From a virus, in IMG/VR virus record IMGVR_UViG_3300049433_000139, positions 1 through 64,000 of that record: DNA of 64,000 bases. One strand, written 5' to 3'. Below the pieces are notes generated by a model. It did no database searches and was not told the DNA's origin. It saw nothing but the letters and a program-made list of their open reading frames with translations. Below are positions 7,611-15,161 of the stretch, in pieces (the first letter of the stretch is position 1; every line of letters begins with the position of its first letter). The position numbers and the translations under genes are program-made.

Positions 7611-7699
7611 TTGCCGCGTCCTCTTGGCGCTACGGCAACACCGAACACGATCAGTGCAAAGGCGAGCGTGATTGCAGCGTTGGCGACAAAGCGTTTCAT
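7607..7699 (-). CDS. 30-residue membrane protein
   Basis: MKRFVANAAITLAFALIVFG then VAVAPRGRGK: a basic start, one hydrophobic helix and a basic tail. ATG overlaps the upstream stop (ATGA) and its own stop overlaps the next ATG (ATGA). Translation is supported by this coupling only. Confidence 0.55.
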   Translation of the reverse strand: MKRFVANAAITLAFALIVFGVAVAPRGRGK

Positions 7700-7812
7700 C
7701 GCAGGCACAACGCGGCGTGGTGAAGGTCCCATGCGTTAGCGAACACCACTGCGGCGAATGCTACAAACATTGCGCAGAGCGTGAATTTTATATCAGGGTG
7801 AAGGCGTTTCAC
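7696..7812 (-). CDS. 38-residue membrane protein
   Basis: VKRLHPDIKFTLCAMFVAFA then AVVFANAWDLHHAALCLR: one transmembrane helix in the middle. The GTG start overlaps the TGA of the o-spanin-like gene and the stop overlaps the next ATG. Likely part of the lysis cassette; no family recognised. Confidence 0.55.
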   Translation of the reverse strand: MKRLHPDIKFTLCAMFVAFAAVVFANAWDLHHAALCLR

Positions 7813-8144
7813 TTCACGCGCCCTCGCAGTCGCCACTTCCGTACCTTGGCACCGCCGGTCCAACAACGCTTGTTGACGCCCGTTTGGTTATGGATGCGAA
7901 CGGCGTTGATGGTCGGCAGAGTGTCGTTTGCGTAGTCGAACTGGATCGATCGCCAGCCGGCGCAGCGCGCCTTACTTTCGAGCTGGCTGTTCCCCGCGGT
8001 TACGGTTGAACGGGTCGCTTCGAAGCAATTCCCGAGAGGCAGACACAGGACCGACAGTATCAACAGCGTCAGTGCGGGCTTGCTCGCCGTTTTCAGTTTC
8101 GTTTGCCAGGGCGGCGTTCCATTGGGAGCGAACACGGTTTTCAC
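7809..8144 (-). CDS. o-spanin-like (Rz1-type) protein, partly embedded in the preceding gene
   Basis: 111 residues from GTG at 8144, with AGGAG 9-10 bases upstream. After a hydrophobic stretch ending LCLPLGNC, a lipobox-like Cys appears, although Asn at -1 is unusual. The rest (CAGWRSIQFDYANDT, then IHNQTGVNKRCW) fits the CAGW...I..HN..G..CW pattern I associate with small proteins overlapping Rz-like genes in alphaproteobacterial phages. About 170 bp lie inside the i-spanin-like gene in another frame, the classic Rz/Rz1 layout. Would bridge the outer membrane during lysis. Confidence 0.6.
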   Translation of the reverse strand: MKTVFAPNGTPPWQTKLKTASKPALTLLILSVLCLPLGNCFEATRSTVTAGNSQLESKARCAGWRSIQFDYANDTLPTINAVRIHNQTGVNKRCWTGGAKVRKWRLRGRVK

Positions 8145-8337
8145 CTAGGGTAACTCCTATTGCAACGGCGATTGAAAATGTGATGATGATTGCGCCGATG
8201 GCGACGAACCAAAGCTTGCTCTTAATGGTCGGCGCGAAGTAGACGCCAGCCGCGCACCCTGCGATCATGAGACCAGCAAGGCCAAAGTGCCACACGAGAG
8301 GCCAGAGTCCGGCGCCAAGGGTGTAAAGCCACTGCAT
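7972..8337 (-). CDS. i-spanin-like membrane protein
   Basis: 121 residues from ATG at 8337, which overlaps the previous stop (TAATG). Two hydrophobic segments (about 5-36 and 47-68) are followed by a charged C-terminal helix (RVRSQWNAALANETENGEQA). It would act as the inner-membrane partner of the overlapping o-spanin-like protein. Two membrane spans instead of one is atypical for Rz, so a holin-like role cannot be excluded. Confidence 0.55.
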   Translation of the reverse strand: MQWLYTLGAGLWPLVWHFGLAGLMIAGCAAGVYFAPTIKSKLWFVAIGAIIITFSIAVAIGVTLGENRVRSQWNAALANETENGEQARTDAVDTVGPVSASRELLRSDPFNRNRGEQPARK

Positions 8338-8435
8338 TACTTGCTCCCCGGCAAGAGGCAGCACAGCCCGAGGACCGCGAAGATACCGACCATGATGTAT
8401 AGCGGCGTGAAGTTGACCGTGCTTGTTAAGAGCAT
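8337..8435 (-). CDS. 32-residue membrane protein
   Basis: MLLTSTVNFTPLYIMVGIFA, then VLGLCCLLPGSK: a single hydrophobic helix. It starts inside the last codons of lysozyme (ATG at 8435; an alternative ATG at 8447 adds four residues). Its stop overlaps the next ATG (TAATG). Position suggests a lysis accessory. Confidence 0.5.
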   Translation of the reverse strand: MLLTSTVNFTPLYIMVGIFAVLGLCCLLPGSK

Positions 8436-9028
8436 TTGCGCCACCATGGACACTTGGGCGCGGCGACGGCGGCGACCGCTGCCTTGATCGCAGGATGGGT
8501 CACGACCTTGTTCGGCGCGTTCAAACCCTCCAAGCAAAGATCACGCTCGCTCTTGCGACCGTCGCCAATACCGCTCCGTCGCGCGACGAGGCCCTTGCGG
8601 ACCTGGCCATCGGAGCGGACATACCAGCCTTGAAAGGCGTTGCAGCCGCTGCGGACGTCGCCTGCATTCATCAGGCGGACCATGTTGGATTTGCAGACGG
8701 CGGCGGGTCCAGCATTATAAGCGGCGTCAAGCAGTGCGGCCATGGACTTGTCGGGAAGCGAAACCTTGACGCACTTCTGCAGCGGTGCGAGATACTTCGG
8801 CAGCGATGCCGCTAGCATTTCGTCACACTGCGCATCGGTGAATCGTGTGCCGACCTTAACCTTGCCGAACTCGTCGGTTTGTCCGTGGCAATAGGTGATG
8901 GGATGGCCTGTGCCGATGGCATCGCGCTTGGCCACGTGGTCGGTGCCTTCCCACGCGGGCAGGAAGGCGACGCAAGCGGCGATGCATCCGGCACCGGCAA
9001 CGGTTGCACCTGTTTTTGCCTTGCTCAT
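8426..9028 (-). CDS. Phage lysozyme (endolysin, GH24-like) with N-terminal membrane anchor
   Basis: 200 residues. A hydrophobic N-terminus (about 8-24) looks like a signal-anchor or SAR segment. Then comes the muramidase core: E27 in PAWEGTD, D36 in AKRDAIG, and a Thr/His-rich turn (GTGHPITYCHGQT) corresponding to the E-D-T active site. Helical motifs follow (FTDAQCDEMLAASLPKY, ALLDAAYNAGPAAVC, then RRSGIGDGRKSERDLCLEG). It cleaves peptidoglycan at the end of infection. It directly follows the holin gene, with a 4-base overlap. Confidence 0.9.
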   Translation of the reverse strand: MSKAKTGATVAGAGCIAACVAFLPAWEGTDHVAKRDAIGTGHPITYCHGQTDEFGKVKVGTRFTDAQCDEMLAASLPKYLAPLQKCVKVSLPDKSMAALLDAAYNAGPAAVCKSNMVRLMNAGDVRSGCNAFQGWYVRSDGQVRKGLVARRSGIGDGRKSERDLCLEGLNAPNKVVTHPAIKAAVAAVAAPKCPWWRKCS

Positions 9029-9270
9029 GCCGTGGCGTCCTGTGCTTCCGTTCCGGGTTCGGTCGGCACGGCCGGGGCTTGCTTGGTCAAACGCATGACG
9101 CCGATCAGGGCGTAACCGGCCATGTTAAGGCCCATGAACAGCATGGGATTGAGAATTTCGCCGAACGCTGCTAGGCCAACCAAGCCGCCGTTAAGAACAA
9201 AGAAAAACAGCCCGACGCGGATACTCCACAGACGATGAAATTCCTTGCCTGCGTTGTCGATCAAGCGCAT
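9025..9270 (-). CDS. Holin (small phage holin, DUF7940-like)
   Basis: 81 residues. It has the holin layout LWSIRVGLFFFVLNGGLVGL with a first membrane helix, a second helix (about 45-62, MGLNMAGYALIGVMRL) and a cytoplasmic tail with a Pro/acidic end. The start WSIR...L and end R-L-x-K/Q pattern are typical of this holin group. It overlaps lysozyme by 4 bases. Confidence 0.8.
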   Translation of the reverse strand: MRLIDNAGKEFHRLWSIRVGLFFFVLNGGLVGLAAFGEILNPMLFMGLNMAGYALIGVMRLTKQAPAVPTEPGTEAQDATA

Positions 9271-9384
9271 TCAGAGCACCCACGTGAGCAAAAGACAGAG
9301 CGCCACGGCCGCGCCAATCGAGGTTCGCGGATGCGCTTCTGCCCAATTCACGGCGTCACTGGCCAGGAAGATGCACTTTTCCAT
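9271..9384 (-). CDS. 37-residue membrane protein, first gene of lysis operon
   Basis: MEKCIFLASDAVNWAEAHPR, then TSIGAAVALCLLLTWVL: an amphipathic N-terminus and one C-terminal membrane helix. AAGGGG lies about 9 bases upstream and the stop abuts the holin ATG. It is the first gene after promoter P2. An antiholin or holin partner is a guess from position. Confidence 0.6.
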   Translation of the reverse strand: MEKCIFLASDAVNWAEAHPRTSIGAAVALCLLLTWVL

Positions 9385-9408
9385 TGCAAAAGCCCCTTTG
9401 GAGTCTGC

Positions 9409-9437
9409 AAACTAGCACCGATTTTGCAAAAAGTCAA
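9409..9437 (-). promoter_or_regulatory. Dispersed-type promoter P2, drives lysis operon
   Basis: -35 TTGACT (9432-9437), 17-base spacer with TTTTGCAAAA, -10 TAGTTT (9409-9414), leftward. The + strand core is TTTGCAAAAAGTCAACAA at 9423-9440. Confidence 0.78.
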
Positions 9438-9506
9438 CAAATATAGAGGGACTTGTTCGAGGGATGGCTGCGGGTTAAGCTAGTCAGAATTGGGGAACTG
9501 AATAGC

Positions 9507-10580
9507 GTGGTGAATTTGAGCGCAGAACGCTACCCGGCATTGGACGCCCTACGCGGCTTTGCCGCTCTGACGATTGTCCTCTATCATTTCCAAACGAACT
9601 CACCCCTCACGGCAAACGCTTTCGTGGCGCAAGGGGCGCTGATGGTAGACTTCTTTTTCGTCCTCAGCGGGTTCGTGATCTCATTGAACTATTGCGACAG
9701 GATAAGGTCTGCGCGCGATCTTTGGTGGTTTCAGAAGAAGCGTTTCTGGCGGCTTTACCCGCTCCACCTCGTGACATTTCTTGCATTCGTCGGAATTGAG
9801 ACTTTCCAGTTTTATCGCGGCCAGACCACCGCATTCGTGACGAACGACCTTGAGGCCGCGCTGCATAATCTCTTTCTGACGCAGGCTGTGCTCACGAATC
9901 ACACCAGCTTCAACATGCCGTCGTGGTCGATCTCTGCCGAGTTCTGGACCTATCTGATTTTCGGGATAGCATTGCTTTTTGGACGTTATCGCTGGCCGCT
10001 ATTGATTGCATGCTGGCTGATCGCCGGAACAGTGATCTACCTTCAAAGCACCAGCGTCCTTGCTCCGAACGTCGCAGGCATCCTGCTCGGGCGTGCTCTA
10101 TACGGCTTTGCCATTGGCGTTCTTGTTCATCAAATCCAGTCTCGGCAAAAGCGTCGCGAGTTCGGATCGCTGACGCTGTTGTTTTTCATGGGCATGGCCG
10201 TGTGGCTCATTGCGCACTTCACGATACACTTACTTTTGGTGACGCCGCTGATTTTTGCGGCCGTCGTTTACACAGTCGCGTGGAGCGGCCCAAAAACATG
10301 GGTGCAACGATTCCTGATCTCCCCCGTTCCGGCGTTCCTTGGCCGCATCAGCTACAGCATTTACATGACGCACGCGATCCTGACCTTTTGGTTCTTCTAC
10401 TTCGTCTTGGAACATCCGCCGTTCAGTCCGTCAGAATCTACGCTGGTCACCTCTCTCCTGATCGCTTGCGTCATCGGGCTTTCCACCCTGACATACCGAT
10501 TCATAGAGCAACCTTTCAAGGCAGGCCTTGATATCCGTGCCGCGGGCACCCAAACCCTCCCGCCGCGCCTAGCAGAATAG
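9507..10580 (+). CDS. Membrane O-acyltransferase, acyltransferase 3 family (lysogenic conversion candidate)
   Basis: About 357 residues from GTG at 9507, with GGGGA 10 bases upstream; a TTG at 9453 is a weaker choice. Family hallmarks: YPALDALRGFAALTIVLYHF at the N-terminus, VDFFFVLSGFVISL, KRFWRLYPLH and SWSISAEFW, with about ten membrane helices. These enzymes acetylate surface polysaccharides. It is the only gene on the + strand between fibre and lysis operons, so it is probably expressed from the prophage. Modifying O-antigen could block receptors read by the neighbouring tail spike. Confidence 0.85.
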   Translation: MVNLSAERYPALDALRGFAALTIVLYHFQTNSPLTANAFVAQGALMVDFFFVLSGFVISLNYCDRIRSARDLWWFQKKRFWRLYPLHLVTFLAFVGIETFQFYRGQTTAFVTNDLEAALHNLFLTQAVLTNHTSFNMPSWSISAEFWTYLIFGIALLFGRYRWPLLIACWLIAGTVIYLQSTSVLAPNVAGILLGRALYGFAIGVLVHQIQSRQKRREFGSLTLLFFMGMAVWLIAHFTIHLLLVTPLIFAAVVYTVAWSGPKTWVQRFLISPVPAFLGRISYSIYMTHAILTFWFFYFVLEHPPFSPSESTLVTSLLIACVIGLSTLTYRFIEQPFKAGLDIRAAGTQTLPPRLAE

Positions 10581-10685
10581 CCACCACAGCGCGACAATCG
10601 ATCCGAGTAATCGGAGCGGAAGCACCTGAAAGCGCCAGCGTCTTTCTCCATCGGCTAAGTTGATGAGGCGCCTTATACGTATCAT
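10569..10685 (-). CDS. 38-residue membrane-type ORF behind the tail spike
   Basis: MIRIRRLINLADGERRWRFQ then VLPLRLLGSIVALWWLFC: an Arg-rich start and a hydrophobic C-terminal helix. It starts 4 bases after the tail-spike stop and overlaps the end of the convergent acyltransferase gene by 12 bases. Position and composition support it weakly. Confidence 0.4.
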   Translation of the reverse strand: MIRIRRLINLADGERRWRFQVLPLRLLGSIVALWWLFC

Positions 10686-10689
10686 CGCA

Positions 10690-12546
10690 TCACGCCGCGA
10701 AGTGCTTGCTAAACGCAACCTGGATAAGATTGACCGTAGTGTTGTCCGAGTTCGCGCAACTCACGGCAGATGCCTCAACGGCCGCTCCTGCGGAGATGTT
10801 TGCCACTGCAGTATCAAGCAGGTTAATGGCTTGACCGCCAGTGTTGCCGTGACCAACAATGATGGCGGTCGGCCCTACATTTACTGTCGCCCCTCCATAT
10901 GCCCTGATTCCGATGCCGCCGTTCTGAGACACCAGCGTGCCGCTGAATTCCAGCGCTCCTAACACGTTGATGGCGCCCGTTGTACCGACGTCCCCATAGA
11001 AAAGGTCGAACCGACCCGTCACCGATCCGGCGCCGCCGATCTCGATTGCTGGCGCTGTGTTGCCCGCCTCAGTGACGATCACCGCACCCTCTAGATTGAC
11101 CGCGCCGAATGTGTTTACCGAATGTGTGCTGGATAGAATCTTGGCGCTTACAGACAGTTGCGATGCCCCCGACCCTACCCCAACGGCCGTGGTGCTGCCC
11201 ATAATTGTGACGCTTCTATCCACGCGCAACCGGGCTGATGTGGCGTCCACAAACAGTCCGTTGAAGTTGCTCTTGATGACGACGCCTCCGCCGATCGAGT
11301 TTCCCGATGCGTCATTTTCGACGATACCGGAAGTGGCATTGCCGGTCACGGAGGCCGCGCCGTCCACGCGGTTATTTGTGGAGCCGCGCTGGAAATTAAT
11401 ACCGCAGTTGCCGTTTCCGGAGTAGCTGCCGCCGTCGATCAGGCAGCCATGCGACCCCCACACGCTGCCGCTGTCCGGCTCCGATCCCGCAGTCGCGGCG
11501 GTAAACAAGGCGCCTATACTGCCGCCATCGACGCTGTTGCAATCCCTCACGGCGCACTCGACGGCGTCCTGGAAAATCACGCCGGCTTCGAGGGTGCGCT
11601 TTATGTCGCATCGGTTATAAGTGCAGGCTTCAGCGGCCTCGAAACTTAATCCGAGCACGGTCGTGTAGCCGCCATCGCCAGTGATATCGAACGCATGGCA
11701 ATTGTAGGAAGGCGTGTCGAACGAGATGACGCGTTCACTCGCCGTCGTCGACGTGCCGTCGCCGCATTTGAAGCCCCGGACCTCACACTCCCAGCCTGCC
11801 CATAATTCGATGAAGCGGTCACAGGCGCCGTAAATAGTGGCGCCGTTGCCTTCAATCTTGATACCAATAGCGGGCGTCACCTTTTGCACCAGCGATCCGG
11901 CCGGGAATGAGGTCAACGCCAGCGGCCCGCCATAGGGCATCTTCAACGGCCGATCTATTCGAGCAACCTTTGTCCCGCCGTTCCATGCCCTGATTTGATA
12001 CATGGCGTTGCGGAATTGCTTGCTGTTGAGAATGACGAAATCACCGACGGCAAACGTCATCGATCCGACGATCTTGAACGTCATGTCGCCGATGTTGGTA
12101 TCGAGCGCCAGCGCGTCAGTTCCGGTCACCTGCGAAAATGCCGAGAACACACTATCGCGCGGGTCGCCGACAGTGGCAATCGTGGCGTGAATGACCGTCT
12201 TTTTGTTGCCCACGATGTGGGAGTAGCTCGCAACCAGCTGTCTACTCTTGGCCAGATAAGTCCCGGGTCCGAGTTCCAGCTTCACGCCGGCCGGTGCCAG
12301 CGCCGCACTTGCCGCAGCGAAGTTTGCCCAGTCGTCGGAACTGCCGCCGAGGATCGGCAGCGTCAGTCGTTTGCTTTTGAGCACGAACCGTCCGGCCGCA
12401 GCCGACGCCAGCACCGTCCAGCCATCCACGGTAGCGCTTGAACTGGAATCGTATTTGTAGATGGCGTCGACCTCTTCAACCCAATAGCGATTTGAAATGC
12501 CACTGGAGAGCGCAGAGAGCGCCGCACGCGTTGCGATGTCATCCAT
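10690..12546 (-). CDS. Tail spike / fibre with right-handed beta-helix fold
   Basis: 618 residues. An N-terminal adaptor (about 1-65, with WVEEVDAIYKYDSSSSAT) leads to a pectate-lyase-like parallel beta-helix. This is recognisable from PAGVKLELGPGTYLAKSRQL and many short repeating G-N-x-V/I rungs through residue 600. Such proteins bind or cleave surface polysaccharide during adsorption. It is the distal gene of the fibre operon, next to the O-acyltransferase. No catalytic residues can be assigned. Confidence 0.82.
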   Translation of the reverse strand: MDDIATRAALSALSSGISNRYWVEEVDAIYKYDSSSSATVDGWTVLASAAAGRFVLKSKRLTLPILGGSSDDWANFAAASAALAPAGVKLELGPGTYLAKSRQLVASYSHIVGNKKTVIHATIATVGDPRDSVFSAFSQVTGTDALALDTNIGDMTFKIVGSMTFAVGDFVILNSKQFRNAMYQIRAWNGGTKVARIDRPLKMPYGGPLALTSFPAGSLVQKVTPAIGIKIEGNGATIYGACDRFIELWAGWECEVRGFKCGDGTSTTASERVISFDTPSYNCHAFDITGDGGYTTVLGLSFEAAEACTYNRCDIKRTLEAGVIFQDAVECAVRDCNSVDGGSIGALFTAATAGSEPDSGSVWGSHGCLIDGGSYSGNGNCGINFQRGSTNNRVDGAASVTGNATSGIVENDASGNSIGGGVVIKSNFNGLFVDATSARLRVDRSVTIMGSTTAVGVGSGASQLSVSAKILSSTHSVNTFGAVNLEGAVIVTEAGNTAPAIEIGGAGSVTGRFDLFYGDVGTTGAINVLGALEFSGTLVSQNGGIGIRAYGGATVNVGPTAIIVGHGNTGGQAINLLDTAVANISAGAAVEASAVSCANSDNTTVNLIQVAFSKHFAA

Positions 12547-12560
12547 GGTCGACTGCTTCC

Positions 12561-13076
12561 TTAAACGTCAAAGACTGTGGATTGAGTCCACACCGCGGCG
12601 CCGCCGACCCGGCAAGTGTAATATTCGACGGGCGAGGTATCGTTGGTGGCGCGAATGGTGCCGGCGGGATCCGCCGTGCGTGTCAGTATTTTCAGAACAG
12701 GCAAGGCTCCGGCCGATGCCGCGGCGAATGCAATTTCCAGGGCGGCGGCATCCTGTAAAGGCGCTAGCTTCGTCCACGAACCGGAGCCGCTTGATCCGTT
12801 CTTGCGATAGATGCCGTTGTTTAGAGTCGTATCGCCGTAAACCCCGGCTCCGGTATTGGCCACATAATTGAGGTTGCCGTTCAAATGCGCGAGCGTGTCG
12901 AATACAACAAAACCTGTTACTTGATTCGACAATAACCCGCCGAGACTTGTATCGATCGCTGTGAATACGGCTAGAATTTCAGTCTTAAGCGGCTTGTGCT
13001 CAGTACCCGGCACCGGCACGCCGATTGAATCATAATCGCGAAACGCAACGTCGGCTAAAATTTTGATCGTTCCCAT
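12561..13076 (-). CDS. Tail fibre-associated structural protein
   Basis: 171 residues. The start, MGTIKILADVAFRDYDSIGV, resembles the N-terminus of fibre or adaptor proteins in alphaproteobacterial phages. The C-terminal part (residues 80-171) has repeated short strands and ends VWTQSTVFDV. It lies between two fibre genes and starts one base before the upstream gene ends. Confidence 0.6.
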   Translation of the reverse strand: MGTIKILADVAFRDYDSIGVPVPGTEHKPLKTEILAVFTAIDTSLGGLLSNQVTGFVVFDTLAHLNGNLNYVANTGAGVYGDTTLNNGIYRKNGSSGSGSWTKLAPLQDAAALEIAFAAASAGALPVLKILTRTADPAGTIRATNDTSPVEYYTCRVGGAAVWTQSTVFDV

Positions 13077-13879
13077 TATAGATACTGCCCGCCGCTCGCC
13101 GTGGACCCAGCGGCGTTGCCGGGCAGATAGGTCGCCCCGGCGCCGTTGGTGAACAGATACCCGTTTCCTGTCGCGCTATAGCGCGCGCCGGTCGCCGATC
13201 CCGAGAAGGTGCCGCCGTAGCAAGTTATCGCGGAAACGCCTTGGGCTTGCGTCCATGCGGTGAAGGCCGGCGTGCCGGTAATGGTGACCGTCAGCCCATT
13301 GGCTGAAATCTTGGAGGCGTTGAGGGCGTACCAGTGAAAAACGGCGGCGCCGCTCACTGCGTAATTGGAAATGGCCGTGATGGTAGCGCCCAGGTTTGCG
13401 AAGGCATGGGCGGTAGGGCATGCGCCGAAGTTTATATTGCCGTACCTGACGGATGCGCCATTGTTGGCGGAAATCCCGCTTCCACTTACCCCGGCGATCT
13501 GAACCTTGAGGTCCTTGATATCCCAAACGGACGTGATGCCATCGGCACTAAACGCGTCCGCTGACGTGGTCGAGATCACAACATTGGCCGGCGTTGCGTT
13601 GTTGCCCTGAATGACCAGATTTCCGGCTGCGGCGAAGCCGACGACATTCTTGAGCACGTTCACGCCGGTATAGGTGCCGTCGGCGATCTGGACTGTAACG
13701 GTGAAGCCAGCGATATCGAGTGTCGCAACGGTATCGATCGCCTTCTGGATAGTCAGGAAGGCACCACCGGCAGAATTCACCAATCCGTTGTTAGAATCGC
13801 TGCCATCAGTGCGGACGTAATATGTTCGAACAGCCGTTAGAAGCGGCCGAGAAGAGGACGGGGAAAAGCCGCTCATCAA
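13076..13879 (-). CDS. Tail fibre protein with pectate-lyase-like segment
   Basis: 267 residues. RTYYVRTDGSDSNNGLVNSA, then GGAFLTIQKAIDTV, is the characteristic opening of beta-helix fibre domains. It is followed by rungs such as VTVQIADGTYTGVNVL and NLVIQGNNATPANVVI. It overlaps the preceding fibre gene by 4 bases. Likely receptor-binding. Confidence 0.75.
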   Translation of the reverse strand: MMSGFSPSSSRPLLTAVRTYYVRTDGSDSNNGLVNSAGGAFLTIQKAIDTVATLDIAGFTVTVQIADGTYTGVNVLKNVVGFAAAGNLVIQGNNATPANVVISTTSADAFSADGITSVWDIKDLKVQIAGVSGSGISANNGASVRYGNINFGACPTAHAFANLGATITAISNYAVSGAAVFHWYALNASKISANGLTVTITGTPAFTAWTQAQGVSAITCYGGTFSGSATGARYSATGNGYLFTNGAGATYLPGNAAGSTASGGQYL

Positions 13880-15081
13880 ACATAATCCAAGTTGAGGCCG
13901 AGAATATCGCCCGCAGTAACGCCGGTTGAACTATTGTCCGCGCTGCCTGTGACGAGCGTGAAGCCGATGCCGGTTGCGAACGAATAACCGTGCGGCCAAT
14001 CGAAGGCGAAACCGCACGATGGAGGAAGTGCTAACGTTTTGACCGGCGTTCCCGATCCCGCAGTTGGCGCGGAGACGCTGTTGTAAAGCTTAAGATACCG
14101 AACCGAGGTTGAGGCGTTGTAGCCTTGAACGGCATACAAACGCCCGGCAGAAGCCTTCACGTTAGCTGCATCGCCAGATGTGCCAACTGCGGACAGAAGC
14201 CGCGCAGTCGAAGCAATGCCACCTGTCGCCGCGCTAGCATCTGCTACGGCGCGACCGATAAGCGCGGACCCCGCTTCAACTATCGCGCTAACCCAGAGCC
14301 GCCCCGCGGACATCTGGAGCATTTCATAATCGCCATCCGTTCCGGACGTATTGGCCGGCGTCGCTTTGCGAACCGCCATGGCCGGCACACCGACATCGGC
14401 GTCGGCACTGGCAACATCTTCCGCCTTGGCAATCGCGGCGGGTGCCGCCGCAAGTGTCGCTTGGACTGCAAACGTGCCTGCATTAGTGACGGCGTGGCTG
14501 GCGACTGTAATACCGCTAACCAGTAGTGCGACGATGCCGCGCAGATAGCCTTGAATCGTGCCGGCGACGCTCGTGATAACGGCCGCACCAGCAGTGGTGC
14601 CAAGCACGGTGTTGATAGCCGTCTCTTGCGCAAGAATTGCGGCGTTTCCAGTGTTCGTTGTTCCAACAAGAGTTTCCAGTCCGTCAACGTATCCAGCAAG
14701 CGTCGTCGCCAGATCGGTATGCAGCGAATCCAGTTTCGTGTTGCTTGATGTGACGAGCGTTTCAAGCCCATCGACATAGGCGGCGAGTGTGGTCGCGAGA
14801 TCGGTATGAATTTGCGCTAGGTTCGTGTTCGAAGTGCCGACTAGCGTTTCAAGGCCGTCGACATAACCATTCAGGGATGTGGCCAAGCCTTCAAGGCCGT
14901 CGACGAACCCACCAACTGACGTGATCGCGGTTGTGAGCGCATTTATTGCGGCTAAATCTTCCACGGAAAGCACAACGGGCCGCGATTCCGCAGCAGGTGC
15001 TCGGCCGGGGTTCAATGGCGCATTGATGGCTATGCGCGCGTTATCGATATCAGCAACTTCAATATCGGCAGGTATGCTCAT
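13876..15081 (-). CDS. Tail fibre protein with tandem 28-residue repeats
   Basis: 401 residues. About residues 68-150 consist of nearly identical 28-residue units built on YVDGLETLVGTSNT and HTDLATTLA, predicted as a trimeric coiled coil. An N-terminal Pro-rich head and a C-terminal beta-rich domain (RYLKLYNSVSAPTAGSGTPV and TGITAGDILGLNLDY-like end) flank it. A shaft with a receptor-binding tip is the natural reading. It has its own promoter P3 and ribosome site GAGGATTC. Confidence 0.75.
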   Translation of the reverse strand: MSIPADIEVADIDNARIAINAPLNPGRAPAAESRPVVLSVEDLAAINALTTAITSVGGFVDGLEGLATSLNGYVDGLETLVGTSNTNLAQIHTDLATTLAAYVDGLETLVTSSNTKLDSLHTDLATTLAGYVDGLETLVGTTNTGNAAILAQETAINTVLGTTAGAAVITSVAGTIQGYLRGIVALLVSGITVASHAVTNAGTFAVQATLAAAPAAIAKAEDVASADADVGVPAMAVRKATPANTSGTDGDYEMLQMSAGRLWVSAIVEAGSALIGRAVADASAATGGIASTARLLSAVGTSGDAANVKASAGRLYAVQGYNASTSVRYLKLYNSVSAPTAGSGTPVKTLALPPSCGFAFDWPHGYSFATGIGFTLVTGSADNSSTGVTAGDILGLNLDYV

Positions 15082-15110
15082 GAATCCTCGCGCAGAACTG
15101 GCGTATAGCC

Positions 15111-15160
15111 GTTATACCGCCTAAACTGGGAAAAGTCAACAATTTTGCAAAAAGTCGGCA
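15111..15160 (-). promoter_or_regulatory. Dispersed-type promoter P3 with a second upstream box, drives fibre operon
   Basis: -35 TTGACT (15134-15139), 17-base spacer beginning TTTCCCA, -10 TATAAC (15111-15116), leftward. Directly upstream lies a second element, + strand TTTGCAAAAAGTCGGCA at 15144-15160, which keeps the spacer box but has lost the TTGAC. This suggests a separate protein-binding site. Confidence 0.75.
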
Positions 15161-15161
15161 T

